Notes under the pieces: generated by a model | Seen by the model: the letters and a program-made list of their open reading frames with translations, nothing else | Told to the model about the DNA's origin: nothing | The model's database searches: none | Part shown: positions 16,860 to 25,180 of the stretch, piece by piece | How the letters are laid out: the number at the start of each line of letters is the position of its first letter | Position numbering within the stretch: position 1 is the first letter of the stretch | NCBI GenBank assembly: GCA_903865745.1 | Contig: CAIPKV010000062.1 | Coordinates: 1 to 64,000 of the forward strand | Source: an uncultured Verrucomicrobia subdivision 3 bacterium | GTDB lineage: Bacteria; Verrucomicrobiota; Verrucomicrobiia; Limisphaerales; UBA11358 | Length of the DNA stretch: 64,000 nucleotides | Direction: 5' to 3' | Made by a program: the position numbers and the translations under genes

Positions 16860-17969
16860 TCATTCATTCCGCACGAACATTTTTCCCGGCAACTGTTTCA
16901 CTAGCCGTTTCATTTCCAATCCGAACAGCGCCACATTCACCGTCGAGCTTGGCAAATTGCTCGCCCGGATAATTTCATCAATACTGCGCTCATCGTCCAC
17001 CGTCACGGCGTCATAAACTTTCTGCTCATTCACATTTAGCTCAATCGCCGGCAGTAAGCCGGCTGTGTTGGCGTTCGCGGGTTGGTTGCGGGCGGGAAAC
17101 AAGTATTCGAACTCGCTTAAGATATCCTCTACGCCTTCGCAGAGCTTGGCACCTTTCTTAATAAGTTCGTGGCAACCCTTGCTGCGTGGCGAATCAATCC
17201 GCCCCGGCACGGCAAAAATCTGCCGGCCATATTCCGTTGCAAAGTTCGCCGTAATCAGCGCACCACTCGTCAAATTTGCCTCGACGACAACCGTGCCCAA
17301 GGTCATGCCCGCGACGATACGGTTGCGGATAGGAAACGACTGCTTATCTGCTGGGCGATTGAATGGAAACTGCGTGATGACAGCGCCATTAGCGGCGATC
17401 CGCTCAAAAATCTCGGCGTTCTCAGTGGGGAAAACCAGGTTGATTCCCGTTCCTAGGACGGCAATCGTCCGGCCTTTGCCGCTCAACGCACCCTGATGCG
17501 CCGCCGTGTCAATGCCCCGCGCCCCGCCACTCACCACCGTTACACCAGTGTAAGCAAGCTGATACGCCAGCTTGCGCGCGGTCTCAATCCCATAATGAGT
17601 TGTCATGCGGGAGCCAACCATTGCGACTGCATTTTTGTCCTTCGCGGTCAGCTCACCCTTGCAATACAAAACCAGCGGCGGATCATAAATCTCTCGCAGC
17701 GAGGGCGGATAATTTTCATCGGATTGAATCAAGACATGGCAGCCGAAATCGGCGATGCGTTTCAATTCGGCAACGAGGTCAATGGTTTTCTCCCAATTTG
17801 AGATCGCCTCGGCAGTATCCTCGCCAATATTATGAACGCGGGTGAGTTCATGTTTGGAGGCGGCTAGGATTTTCGGGGCCTCGCCAAAATGCTCCAGCAA
17901 CGACCGGACACGCACCGGCCCAACGCCTTCGATGAGGTTCAGTGCAATGAATGCTTCCCGCGTGTCCAT
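16860..17969 (-). CDS. dprA: DNA-processing protein DprA
   Basis: A 369-residue DprA/Smf protein, which loads RecA on single-stranded DNA taken up in natural transformation. An N-terminal helix-hairpin-helix/SAM-like region (about 1-60) is followed by the Rossmann-like core with [12 protein letters not shown] (117-127), [18 protein letters not shown] and [17 protein letters not shown]. The C-terminal winged helix typical of longer DprA forms is present (about residues 310-369, [19 protein letters not shown]). Length and domain order are normal. No other competence gene is visible in the window. Confidence 0.95.
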   Translation of the reverse strand: MDTREAFIALNLIEGVGPVRVRSLLEHFGEAPKILAASKHELTRVHNIGEDTAEAISNWEKTIDLVAELKRIADFGCHVLIQSDENYPPSLREIYDPPLVLYCKGELTAKDKNAVAMVGSRMTTHYGIETARKLAYQLAYTGVTVVSGGARGIDTAAHQGALSGKGRTIAVLGTGINLVFPTENAEIFERIAANGAVITQFPFNRPADKQSFPIRNRIVAGMTLGTVVVEANLTSGALITANFATEYGRQIFAVPGRIDSPRSKGCHELIKKGAKLCEGVEDILSEFEYLFPARNQPANANTAGLLPAIELNVNEQKVYDAVTVDDERSIDEIIRASNLPSSTVNVALFGLEMKRLVKQLPGKMFVRNE

Positions 17970-18073
17970 GGGGTTTGATAAGGGCTGGCACCGGCAGCAG
18001 CAAGGATTGTTTGTGCGACCTCAAATTCGCTCTTGTCATCCAGCTTTTTCCTGATAGTTTTACGGCCCTTTTT

Positions 18074-18319
18074 ATGAAAACGGACATTCATCCGAAATAC
18101 ACGGACGCCGAGATTCGTTGCGCTTGCGGCAACGTTATCAAGACGCGTTCCACCAAGCAGACCATCATCGTCGGTATTTGCAACGCCTGCCATCCGTTTT
18201 ACACGGGTCAGCAGAAGTTTGTGGACACCGCCGGCCGCGTGGACAAGTTCCAACAGCGCGCAGCCAAGACGCTCGCCGCGCAGGCCGAACACGCCTCGAA
18301 GAAAAAGAAAAAAGCCTAG
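18074..18319 (+). CDS. rpmE: 50S ribosomal protein L31
   Basis: An 81-residue L31 of the zinc-binding (C+) type: MKTDIHPKY at the N-terminus and the zinc cysteines Cys16, Cys18, Cys36 and Cys39 in CACGN and [10 protein letters not shown]. The C-terminal tail is long and lysine-rich (HASKKKKKA). The frame stays open upstream to 17951, but homology starts at the ATG at 18074. It is followed by a clear intrinsic terminator and then prfA, an arrangement seen in many bacteria. Confidence 0.96.
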   Translation: MKTDIHPKYTDAEIRCACGNVIKTRSTKQTIIVGICNACHPFYTGQQKFVDTAGRVDKFQQRAAKTLAAQAEHASKKKKKA

Positions 18320-18331
18320 CTTTACCACCCA

Positions 18332-18382
18332 AGCCGCCCGTAGCGCCGGAAATTTTCCGGGGTTGCGGGCGGCTCGTTTTTT
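18332..18382 (+). terminator. Intrinsic terminator after rpmE
   Basis: The stem AGCCGCCCG (18332-18340) pairs with CGGGCGGCT (18366-18374), with a nested CCGGAA/TTCCGG stem in the loop. CG and a run of six T (18377-18382) follow. Position 12 bases after the rpmE stop fits rho-independent termination. Confidence 0.88.
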
Positions 18383-18443
18383 ACAACGTAAAGATTGCGT
18401 TCGTGAATTTAGTGCCGTTCACACCAACTCCTTGTTCTGGAGT

Positions 18444-18461
18444 TTTTATCCATGGATAAAA
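18444..18461. promoter_or_regulatory. Perfect 18-bp palindrome before prfA
   Basis: TTTTATCCATGGATAAAA is a perfect 18-base palindrome ending 4 bases before the prfA ATG. No Shine-Dalgarno sequence is visible in the usual window, so the palindrome occupies the initiation region. It could be an operator or an RNA hairpin covering the start. Confidence 0.5.
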
Positions 18462-18465
18462 TAAA

Positions 18466-19545
18466 ATGGATTTAAGTCCGCACATCCAAAAATTCCGCAA
18501 ACGCTTCGCTGAGCTTGAATCCTTGTTGAGCGACCCTGGAGTTTTCAACAATCCGCAAAGCGCTCAGGAATTGTCGCGCGAATACGCGCGACTCAAAGAC
18601 CTTGTCGCGGCGAGCACAGTGTATTCGAATACGCTAGCGCAGCTTGAAGAAAATCGAGAGCTGCTTAAAACCGAGCTGGCCGATTCCGAACTTGCGCAGA
18701 TGGCGAAGGACGAAATTGCGCGCCTCGAAATGAACGCGACAAAACTGGCGCAGCAAATCCAGTTTGGCCTTGTGCCACCGGATCCAACCGACTCACGCAA
18801 CACCATTGTGGAAATCCGCGCGGGTGCCGGCGGCTCGGAATCTGCTCTGTTTTCGGCTGATTTGTATCGAATGTATTGCCGATACGCCGAGACGCGCGGT
18901 TGGAAGATCGAGACGCTTGATTCCAGCCCGTCCGACCTCGGTGGATTCAAGGAAATCATTTTTCAGATAAATGGCACGGATGTTTTCAAACGGCTGAAAT
19001 ACGAAAGCGGCGTCCACCGCGTTCAGCGCGTGCCGGCCACCGAGGCACAGGGCCGTATTCACACGAGTACTTGTACTGTGGCTGTATTGCCGGAGGCTCA
19101 AGAAGTGGATGTGGAGATTAAACCCGACGACATTGAAGTCTCCGTCTGCCGCGCCTCTGGCAAGGGCGGGCAAGGTGTGAACACCACCGACTCTGCCGTG
19201 CAAATCCAGCACAAGCCGAGCGGCCTCACCGTGCGCATCGCCGACGAACGTTCGCAGATTAAAAACCGCGCGAAGGCCATGACCGTTTTGCGTTCGCGTC
19301 TGCTCGATTTAAAAATCGCCGAGGAAAACGCCAAATACGCCGCCCACCGGAAAGAACAAGTTGGCACGGGCGACCGTAGCGAAAAAATCCGCACCTACAA
19401 TTTCCCCCAAAATCGCGTGACCGATCACCGTATTGAGGTAACACTTTATAATTTATCCGTGTTCATTGATGGAAGCCTGGACGAATTGATTGAGCCATTG
19501 ATAACGCACGACATGGAAGAAAAACTGGCAGCATTGCAAACATGA
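18466..19545 (+). CDS. prfA: Peptide chain release factor 1
   Basis: A 359-residue class I release factor. The codon-recognition motif PAT at 190-192 identifies RF1 (UAA/UAG) rather than RF2; the peptidyl-tRNA hydrolysis motif GGQ is at 234-236 in GKGGQGVNTTDSAV. The N-terminal helical domain and the C-terminal IEVTLYNLSVFIDGSLDELI segment are intact. It overlaps the following HAD gene in an ATGA and is preceded by the rpmE terminator and an 18-bp palindrome. No prmC methyltransferase gene follows, unlike many genomes. Confidence 0.97.
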   Translation: MDLSPHIQKFRKRFAELESLLSDPGVFNNPQSAQELSREYARLKDLVAASTVYSNTLAQLEENRELLKTELADSELAQMAKDEIARLEMNATKLAQQIQFGLVPPDPTDSRNTIVEIRAGAGGSESALFSADLYRMYCRYAETRGWKIETLDSSPSDLGGFKEIIFQINGTDVFKRLKYESGVHRVQRVPATEAQGRIHTSTCTVAVLPEAQEVDVEIKPDDIEVSVCRASGKGGQGVNTTDSAVQIQHKPSGLTVRIADERSQIKNRAKAMTVLRSRLLDLKIAEENAKYAAHRKEQVGTGDRSEKIRTYNFPQNRVTDHRIEVTLYNLSVFIDGSLDELIEPLITHDMEEKLAALQT

Positions 19546-20120
19546 GTTTACCCCCGCATATCAAAGGATTGATTTTCGACTGCGACGGCACGCTCGCTGA
19601 TACGATGCCATTGCATTGGCACGCCTGGCAGATGATAACGCAGCGGCACAACCTCCATTTTCCTGAAGACCGGTTTTACTCCCTTGGAGGGGTGCCATCG
19701 CGCGACATTTTAAAAATGCTATCGGAGGAGCAAGGCCGTCCGCTCGACCACATCGCCGTGGCACACGAAAAGGAAAATGCCTACCTGCCTATGATGGCAA
19801 AGGTCGAGCCAATCCATGCGGTCGTGAAAATTGCTAAAGAAAACTTTGGAAAAATTCCGCTAGCCGTGGCGTCCGGCGGAACACAGAATATTATCTGCGA
19901 CGTGCTGGAACACCTAAATATTCGGCATCTTTTCGCGGCAATAGTTACCAGCGAGATGGTTAAAAACCAGAAGCCCGCCCCGGACATTTTTCTAGAAGCG
20001 GCACGGCGGATTGGCGTGGAACCGAAATTCTGCCGGGCCTACGAAGACACTGACTTGGGCTTGCAAGCGATTCGTTCCGCCGGAATGGACGCAGTTGATG
20101 TCCGCAAGTTGCGCGACTGA
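19542..20120 (+). CDS. HAD-superfamily phosphatase / beta-phosphoglucomutase-like
   Basis: A 192-residue HAD subfamily IA protein. Motif I is FDCDGTLADT with Asp13 (nucleophile) and Asp15; motif II lies in PLAVASGGT; the motif III lysine is in MVKNQKPAPDIFLEAA; the motif IV acidic residues are in AYEDTDLGLQA. A helical cap (about 20-85) matches beta-phosphoglucomutase and sugar-phosphate phosphatases. The start ATG overlaps the prfA stop (ATGA), so translation is coupled to prfA. The substrate is not predictable by eye. Confidence 0.88.
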   Translation: MSLPPHIKGLIFDCDGTLADTMPLHWHAWQMITQRHNLHFPEDRFYSLGGVPSRDILKMLSEEQGRPLDHIAVAHEKENAYLPMMAKVEPIHAVVKIAKENFGKIPLAVASGGTQNIICDVLEHLNIRHLFAAIVTSEMVKNQKPAPDIFLEAARRIGVEPKFCRAYEDTDLGLQAIRSAGMDAVDVRKLRD

Positions 20121-20126
20121 ATCAAC

Positions 20127-20831
20127 TCACCAAAACTGCCAAGCACCGCGAGTGACCACCCAAATACCGAGCAGTAAATTGGTAATGGCATGAGCCGTCA
20201 TGGCGTCACCCAGACGGTTTTTGCGAATAACGAGCCATTGAAACGCAGCGCCGCACAAGATGCCGGCGAGCCACTCGTTATGCGAAATCCCGAAGACAAA
20301 CGCTGTGACAAAAAACGGGGTTGGTAAATATTTATTCAGCGGCACGGCCAAAAAATTCTGGCTGGCTATGTAGCGATACAAAAAGGAGCGGTAAAAAACT
20401 TCTTCCAGTGGCGGTACAATAAAAGTTGACCCAAGAATTCGCACAGCTATGAATAGCCAAGCAAGCGTAGAGCCAGCGCCAAACTCATTGTTGGGATTCC
20501 ACACGGCAACGGTTTTTTCCGGCAGATGCGAAACCCCAAGCTTCACCCACAGTGAATTTTGTGTCGTCCATTCGCCGCTGATGCCGACCCACAAAGCAAA
20601 AATGCCGGTGCCGACCAATACGGCTTCCCACGAAACCACCCAGCGCATTTCTGTAACGAATGGGCGCATTTCCCAAATCAGCCATGCGCCTACCAGAGTT
20701 TTAGCAAAATAAACCCAGAAGGCGGAAACCGCCCCAAATTTCCCCTGTAACGCCGTGAGCAGGACAAAAATGACGAATGGCGCGACGCGGACGCTGGCGG
20801 GGCTATTGTGGATTTTTCCTAAGAACCGCAT
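20127..20831 (-). CDS. CAAX prenyl protease-related (CPBP) membrane protein
   Basis: A 234-residue membrane protein with about seven hydrophobic segments. The CPBP/Abi glutamic-protease motifs are present: EEVFYRS (Glu143, Glu144, Arg148), FGISHNEW (His184) and AHAITNLLLG (His214, Asn218). A branch of this family is found with PEP-CTERM/exosortase systems, and the genes just upstream (gspB-like and exeA-like) are also frequent there. It starts 3 bases after the gspB-like stop, so the three minus-strand genes form an operon. No exosortase is seen in this window. The substrate is unknown. Confidence 0.85.
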   Translation of the reverse strand: MRFLGKIHNSPASVRVAPFVIFVLLTALQGKFGAVSAFWVYFAKTLVGAWLIWEMRPFVTEMRWVVSWEAVLVGTGIFALWVGISGEWTTQNSLWVKLGVSHLPEKTVAVWNPNNEFGAGSTLAWLFIAVRILGSTFIVPPLEEVFYRSFLYRYIASQNFLAVPLNKYLPTPFFVTAFVFGISHNEWLAGILCGAAFQWLVIRKNRLGDAMTAHAITNLLLGIWVVTRGAWQFW

Positions 20832-20834
20832 GGG

Positions 20835-21317
20835 TCAGTCGCCCATGCCGAGTTTGATTGCCTTGCCGGTAGAATCTACCAGAGTGACCGTGTATTTGGT
20901 GATTTCGGTCACGCGGTATTGGAGATAATGACTACCTACAGAAACGGTCTTGCCATCAACAATCGCGGTGGGCGCGGTAGGTGTATAAAAAATACCCTGG
21001 AGTTGAGGGGCATCCGGAGGGTTCGACGGGGGTGGTGCGATTGGCGGAACTACGACCGCCGCCGCCGCTTCAGCAGACTGTGTAGCCTCCACCGGTGCGG
21101 GTGGGGCACTAACAATCGCTTCAACTGAATGATGCGCTACGGCCCAAGCTATGAAAAATATCGCGATGACAATCAGCAGGATTACGAGCGCCGGGGCTAG
21201 CCACACGCTGACCGGGGTTGATTCTTTGACGGGCGGTAGCGGCGGCAGCGGGGTCTGCGGACCACGCGGCGTATGGTCCTGCCGGGCGCGCTTCAAGGCG
21301 TCGTTGATAAGGCTCAT
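20835..21317 (-). CDS. GspB-like membrane-anchored protein
   Basis: A 160-residue protein starting MSLINDALKRARQ, the typical N-terminus of general-secretion-pathway GspB proteins. A proline-rich linker and one membrane helix (about 38-61) follow, then an Ala/Pro-rich periplasmic linker and a small C-terminal domain (about 105-160, LQGIFYTPTAPTAIVDGKTV), as in GspB. In type II secretion GspA/GspB help assemble the secretin in the cell wall. The ATG overlaps the exeA-like stop by 4 bases (ATGA), so the two are translationally coupled. No secretin gene is in this window. Confidence 0.8.
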   Translation of the reverse strand: MSLINDALKRARQDHTPRGPQTPLPPLPPVKESTPVSVWLAPALVILLIVIAIFFIAWAVAHHSVEAIVSAPPAPVEATQSAEAAAAVVVPPIAPPPSNPPDAPQLQGIFYTPTAPTAIVDGKTVSVGSHYLQYRVTEITKYTVTLVDSTGKAIKLGMGD

Positions 21318-22129
21318 GCGTGGATGTTTCCTTCCAGTTCACGGATGGCGCGACCAATCATCCGATAATTGATGCGACGGCTCCGCTCAACAAAACCAGC
21401 CAGCAGCGCCTTGTCGCAGACGGCGTTGACGAGCCGGGGAATCCCCCCGCTGTAGCGGAACACCCGCCAAACCGCCGGCGTAGTGAAGCCCGGCAACCCA
21501 CGCGAACCCGCCAGCGACAACCGATGGTGAATATATTGTCCCACCTCGGCGCAGGTCAACGCGTTCAGATGATATCGCACCGTAATCCGCTGGCGCAGCT
21601 GCTTCAGGCGCGGGCTGTTTAGCCGGTCACGCAATTCCGGCTGCCCCATCAGCACGATTTGCAGCAGCTTGCGGTCATCAGTTTCAATGTTAGAAATCAG
21701 CCTCACTTGTTCCAGCAAATCTTCCGTCAAATTCTGCGCCTCGTCCACGATTAAAACCGTCTCGCGCCCGGCCAGCGTCTGTTTCAATAGAAAATCACTG
21801 ATGGCCGCAATCGTCTCCAAACGGTCCTTGCCTTTGACTTCAAGCCCGAATTCCGTGGCAATCGCCTTCATCAATTCATCGCCGCTCAGCACCGGATTCA
21901 GAATCAAAGCCGTAGAATATTTCCCGTCCAATTGCTCCAGCAATGCGCGGCAGAGCGTCGTTTTACCCGCGCCGACCTCACCCGTGAGCTGCACGAAGCC
22001 CTTGCGCTCGCGTATGCCATAGAGCAGATGGTTGAACGCTTCGTGGTGCTTGTTGCTGTGGAAAAGAAAGCGCGGGTTCGGCGTGATGTCGAACGGCGCA
22101 AGCTTCAATCCATAAAACTCCAAATACAC
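21314..22129 (-). CDS. ExeA/GspA-like AAA ATPase
   Basis: A 271-residue AAA ATPase starting MYLEFYGLKLAPFDITPNPRF, the signature start of the ExeA and exosortase-associated ATPase families. Walker A is GEVGAGKTT (50-58), Walker B is VLIVDEAQ (125-132) and the sensor region is VLMGQPELRDRL. It lacks the C-terminal membrane helix and peptidoglycan-binding domain of full ExeA, so it resembles the short forms found in polysaccharide and PEP-CTERM loci. It is first in a three-gene operon with the gspB-like and CPBP genes. The likely role is energy-dependent assembly of an envelope export machine. Confidence 0.88.
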   Translation of the reverse strand: MYLEFYGLKLAPFDITPNPRFLFHSNKHHEAFNHLLYGIRERKGFVQLTGEVGAGKTTLCRALLEQLDGKYSTALILNPVLSGDELMKAIATEFGLEVKGKDRLETIAAISDFLLKQTLAGRETVLIVDEAQNLTEDLLEQVRLISNIETDDRKLLQIVLMGQPELRDRLNSPRLKQLRQRITVRYHLNALTCAEVGQYIHHRLSLAGSRGLPGFTTPAVWRVFRYSGGIPRLVNAVCDKALLAGFVERSRRINYRMIGRAIRELEGNIHA

Positions 22130-22244
22130 GCTCGCCTTCTACCAAAAAGCTCCGGCGCGCGCAAAGCAAAGGTTTTGCCGGCCCGCCGCCACGCGCGGAA
22201 AAATCTTCCTTCGGCGCGCGCTTTCGCCCAAATTTTGCGCACGC

Positions 22245-23447
22245 ATGAAGCTGCTTGTCTTTGCCCACACGCCCCCGCCGCACCACGGCCAGAGCTACAT
22301 GGTGCAACTCATGCTCGAAGGCTTCGGCGGCGACGCGCGCAACAGAAAATCCTCCCCGCCCCATCCGCTCGGCCTCGAATGCTACCACGTCAACGCCCGC
22401 TTCTCGCGCGGGATCACGGACATTGGCGAATTGCAGGGCACCAAAATCCTCCTCATCTTCTGGTTTTGTCTGCAAGCCCTCTGGCTGCGGTTCCGTTACG
22501 ACGTCAAAAACTTTTACTACGTCCCCGCGCCCGGCAAGCGCGTCGCTCTTTATCGCGACTGGCTGGTAATGTTCCTGTGCCGGCCCTTTTTCAAGAACGT
22601 CATCCTGCACTGGCACGCCGCCGGCCTCGCCAAGTGGCTCGAGACCGAGGCGGTCATCGGCTTCCGCGCCGCGACCTACCGGCTCTTCCGGCCCGTTGAT
22701 CTCAGCCTTGTGCTCTCGCGCTACAACTTTGCGGATGCCGAAAAACTCCTCTCCCACCGCGTCTGCATCGTCAACAACGGCATTCCCGACCCCTGCCCCG
22801 ATTTTGAAAAAACCCTTCGCCCGCATCGCCGCAACCGCTTCGAACAGCGCCAGCGCCTCTTCAACGGCGAATTCTCCGGCCCGCCGATCACGGTGAACAT
22901 CCTCTATCTCGCCCATTGCACCCGCGAGAAAGGCCTCTTCGCCGCGATTGACGGCATCCTCGCCGCCAATCGCGAACTCGCGCACCGCAAGTTGCCCCTC
23001 CAGTTAAAATTCATCGCCGCGGGCAACTTCGTCACCGAAGCGGAGCAGGCCGATTTCAACGAACAGCTGCGCGACCCAGCCGTGGCGGCCGTCGTCAGCC
23101 ACGCCGGGTTCGTCTCCGGCGAGCGGAAGGAACAGCTCTACCGCGAGGCCGACCTCTTCCTATTTCCGACGCGCTACCTCGGCGAAAATCAGCCCGTCAA
23201 TCTCATCGAGGCGATGGCTTTTGGTCTGCCGCTGATCACCACCCGCTGGCGGTCGCTCCCCGAAATGCTGCCGCCGAACTATCCTGGCCTCGTGGCTGAC
23301 CAGGATGCGGACCCGATTGCCGCCGCCCTGGTAAAAGTCCTCGCCAGCGAAAGCGGCGAGCTGGTGCGCACCCGTTTTACCGACAACTTCACCATCGAGC
23401 GCCACCTCGCCACCCTCGCGGAAGCCCTCCACCGCGTTGAAGAATGA
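22245..23447 (+). CDS. GT4-family glycosyltransferase
   Basis: A 400-residue GT-B fold transferase. The N-terminus MKLLVFAHTPPPHHGQSYM gives the first beta-strand and a glycine-containing loop; the donor-binding half carries ILYLAHCTREKGL and the E-x7-E motif in GENQPVNLIEAMAFGLP. It lacks membrane segments. It is the first glycosyltransferase of the window and lies between the exeA-like gene (divergent) and nadE. A heptamer hairpin begins 2 bases after its stop. Donor and acceptor sugars are unknown. Confidence 0.88.
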   Translation: MKLLVFAHTPPPHHGQSYMVQLMLEGFGGDARNRKSSPPHPLGLECYHVNARFSRGITDIGELQGTKILLIFWFCLQALWLRFRYDVKNFYYVPAPGKRVALYRDWLVMFLCRPFFKNVILHWHAAGLAKWLETEAVIGFRAATYRLFRPVDLSLVLSRYNFADAEKLLSHRVCIVNNGIPDPCPDFEKTLRPHRRNRFEQRQRLFNGEFSGPPITVNILYLAHCTREKGLFAAIDGILAANRELAHRKLPLQLKFIAAGNFVTEAEQADFNEQLRDPAVAAVVSHAGFVSGERKEQLYREADLFLFPTRYLGENQPVNLIEAMAFGLPLITTRWRSLPEMLPPNYPGLVADQDADPIAAALVKVLASESGELVRTRFTDNFTIERHLATLAEALHRVEE

Positions 23448-23448
23448 A

Positions 23449-23528
23449 TTTACGATTTGCGATATACGATTTACGATGCCGCTCCTTGTTCGTATGAGAC
23501 TCGTACATCGTAAATCATAAATCCGAAA
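23449..23528. repeat. Inverted pair of four-unit heptamer arrays ending at the nadE start
   Basis: The left arm (23449-23476) is four units of consensus TTTACGA. The right arm (23501-23528) is four units of consensus TCGTAAA, separated by a 24-base loop. The last base of the right arm is the A of the nadE ATG. Arm length, unit sequence and layout match the element at 10705-10790. The element fills the whole gap between the GT4 gene and nadE, so the nadE leader is made of the repeat. Confidence 0.85.
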
Positions 23529-25180
23529 TGAAGCTCGCCCTGCTCCAACTCAATCCGACCATCGGCGCCTTCGCGGCTAATCGCGAAAAACTGCTGCGCG
23601 CCTATGCCGACGCCGTGGCGCGCGGGGCGGAACTGGTGCTCGCACCGGAACTTTTCCTCTGCGGTTATCCGCCGCGCGATCTGCTGTTGCGCGACGATTT
23701 CATCGAGGCGAACCTCGCGGCCCTGCACGCGACCGCCGCCCAGATTGGGGCTGCCCCATTGGTTCTGGGCTACGTCGAAAGGAATTCGGAGCGGCCCGGT
23801 CGCGCCCTGCAAAACGCCGCCGCCGTCTTGCAACAGGGAAAAGTCATCTGGCGCACCGCCAAAAGCCTGCTGCCCACGTACGATGTCTTTGACGAAGACC
23901 GCTATTTCGAGCCGGCCAAAAAAGTTGAACCGTTTGTTTTCAACGGCCTCAAGCTGGGCATCACCATTTGCGAGGACATCTGGAACGACGAAGATTTCTG
24001 GCCAGAACGACTGTATCGCCGCGACCCCGTGAAGGAACTCGTCGCGCAAGGCGCGCAGATGATTCTGAACCTTTCCGCGTCGCCCTGGCACGACGGCAAG
24101 CAGCAGACGCGCCTCGAGATGCTGCGCCGCGTCGCGCGCGATGAGCAGGTGCCGCTCGCGCAGGTCAATGCCGTCGGCGCGAATGACGAGCTGATATTTG
24201 ACGGCCACAGCGTCGCGCTGGACGCGCGCGGCGAAGTGCTGGCGCTCGGCAAAGGGTTTGCGGAAGACATTTTGGTGGTGGAACTGGGCGAAGTCCAAAG
24301 TCCAAGGTCCAAAGTCCAAACGGAGTTCCCCGTGCGCGAAGAACTTTTGTTCTCCGCGCTGTCGCTGGGCATCCGCGATTACGTGCACAAGTGCGGGTTC
24401 AAGTCGGTCATCCTCGGATTGTCCGGGGGCATCGACTCCGCGCTCATAGCGGTCATCGCGGCCGACGCGCTGGGCGCGGAAAATGTCCGGGGCGTCTCCC
24501 TGCCCGCGCGGTATTCGAGCAGCGGCAGTTTGACGGACGCCGAAAAGCTCGCGCACAATCTTGGCCTCCATTACGACGTCCTGCCGATTGAGCCGGTGTT
24601 CAACGCGGTCGAGGCGCAGTTGAAAAATGTTTTTGCGAATACCAAGCCCAATGAGGCGGAGGAAAACATCCAGTCGCGGCTGCGCGGCGTGACGCTGATG
24701 GCGCTCTCCAATAAATTCGGGGCGCTCGTCCTGACCACCGGGAACAAGTCCGAGATGGCCGTGGGTTATTGCACGCTGTACGGCGACATGAACGGCGCGC
24801 TCGCACCCATCGCCGATGTGCTGAAGACGGACGTTTACAAAATCGCGCAGTGGGTCAACCGCGACCGGGAGATCATCCCGGTGGATTCGATTACCAAGCC
24901 GCCGAGCGCGGAGCTGCGCCCGGGCCAGACGGATCAAGATTCTTTGCCGCCGTATGAAATTCTCGATGCAATTCTGGACAGCTACGTCGTCAAGAACTTG
25001 AGCAAAGCGGAAATAATTGCGCGCGGCTTTGACGCGGCGGTCGTCAACGACGTGGTGAACAAAATCAACTTCAGCGAATACAAGCGGCGGCAGGCCGCGC
25101 CGGGGCTCAAAGTCTCGCCGCGCGCCTTTGGCATGGGCCGGCGCATCCCGGTGGCGCAGAAATTTCGGACGCCCGCTTAA
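23528..25180 (+). CDS. nadE: Glutamine-dependent NAD+ synthetase NadE
   Basis: A 550-residue two-domain enzyme making NAD+ from deamido-NAD+, ATP and glutamine. The N-terminal nitrilase-type glutaminase domain has the Glu41-Lys113-Cys149 triad (VLAPELFLCGYPP, AKSLLPTYDVF, GITICEDIWND). The C-terminal synthetase has the PP-loop SGGIDSAL at about 299-306 and TTGNKSEMAVGY. Between the domains, residues about 255-264 (VQSPRSKVQ) come from an in-frame four-unit heptamer array, absent in homologs I know. The initiation region is the end of another heptamer element. It converges on cysC, the two stop codons sharing a TTAA. Confidence 0.96.
   Translation: MKLALLQLNPTIGAFAANREKLLRAYADAVARGAELVLAPELFLCGYPPRDLLLRDDFIEANLAALHATAAQIGAAPLVLGYVERNSERPGRALQNAAAVLQQGKVIWRTAKSLLPTYDVFDEDRYFEPAKKVEPFVFNGLKLGITICEDIWNDEDFWPERLYRRDPVKELVAQGAQMILNLSASPWHDGKQQTRLEMLRRVARDEQVPLAQVNAVGANDELIFDGHSVALDARGEVLALGKGFAEDILVVELGEVQSPRSKVQTEFPVREELLFSALSLGIRDYVHKCGFKSVILGLSGGIDSALIAVIAADALGAENVRGVSLPARYSSSGSLTDAEKLAHNLGLHYDVLPIEPVFNAVEAQLKNVFANTKPNEAEENIQSRLRGVTLMALSNKFGALVLTTGNKSEMAVGYCTLYGDMNGALAPIADVLKTDVYKIAQWVNRDREIIPVDSITKPPSAELRPGQTDQDSLPPYEILDAILDSYVVKNLSKAEIIARGFDAAVVNDVVNKINFSEYKRRQAAPGLKVSPRAFGMGRRIPVAQKFRTPA
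24292..24319. repeat. Four-unit heptamer array inside nadE
   Basis: Four tandem heptamers of consensus AGTCCAA run for exactly 28 bases in the linker between the glutaminase and synthetase domains. They are read in the frame giving VQSPRSKVQ. The layout equals that of the array inside proA, with an unrelated unit. Confidence 0.88.

Noticed and set aside
21978-22985. A 335-codon minus-strand frame across the exeA-like and GT4 genes
   Set aside because: It spans two unrelated well-supported genes in antisense and an intergenic gap; no homologous features.
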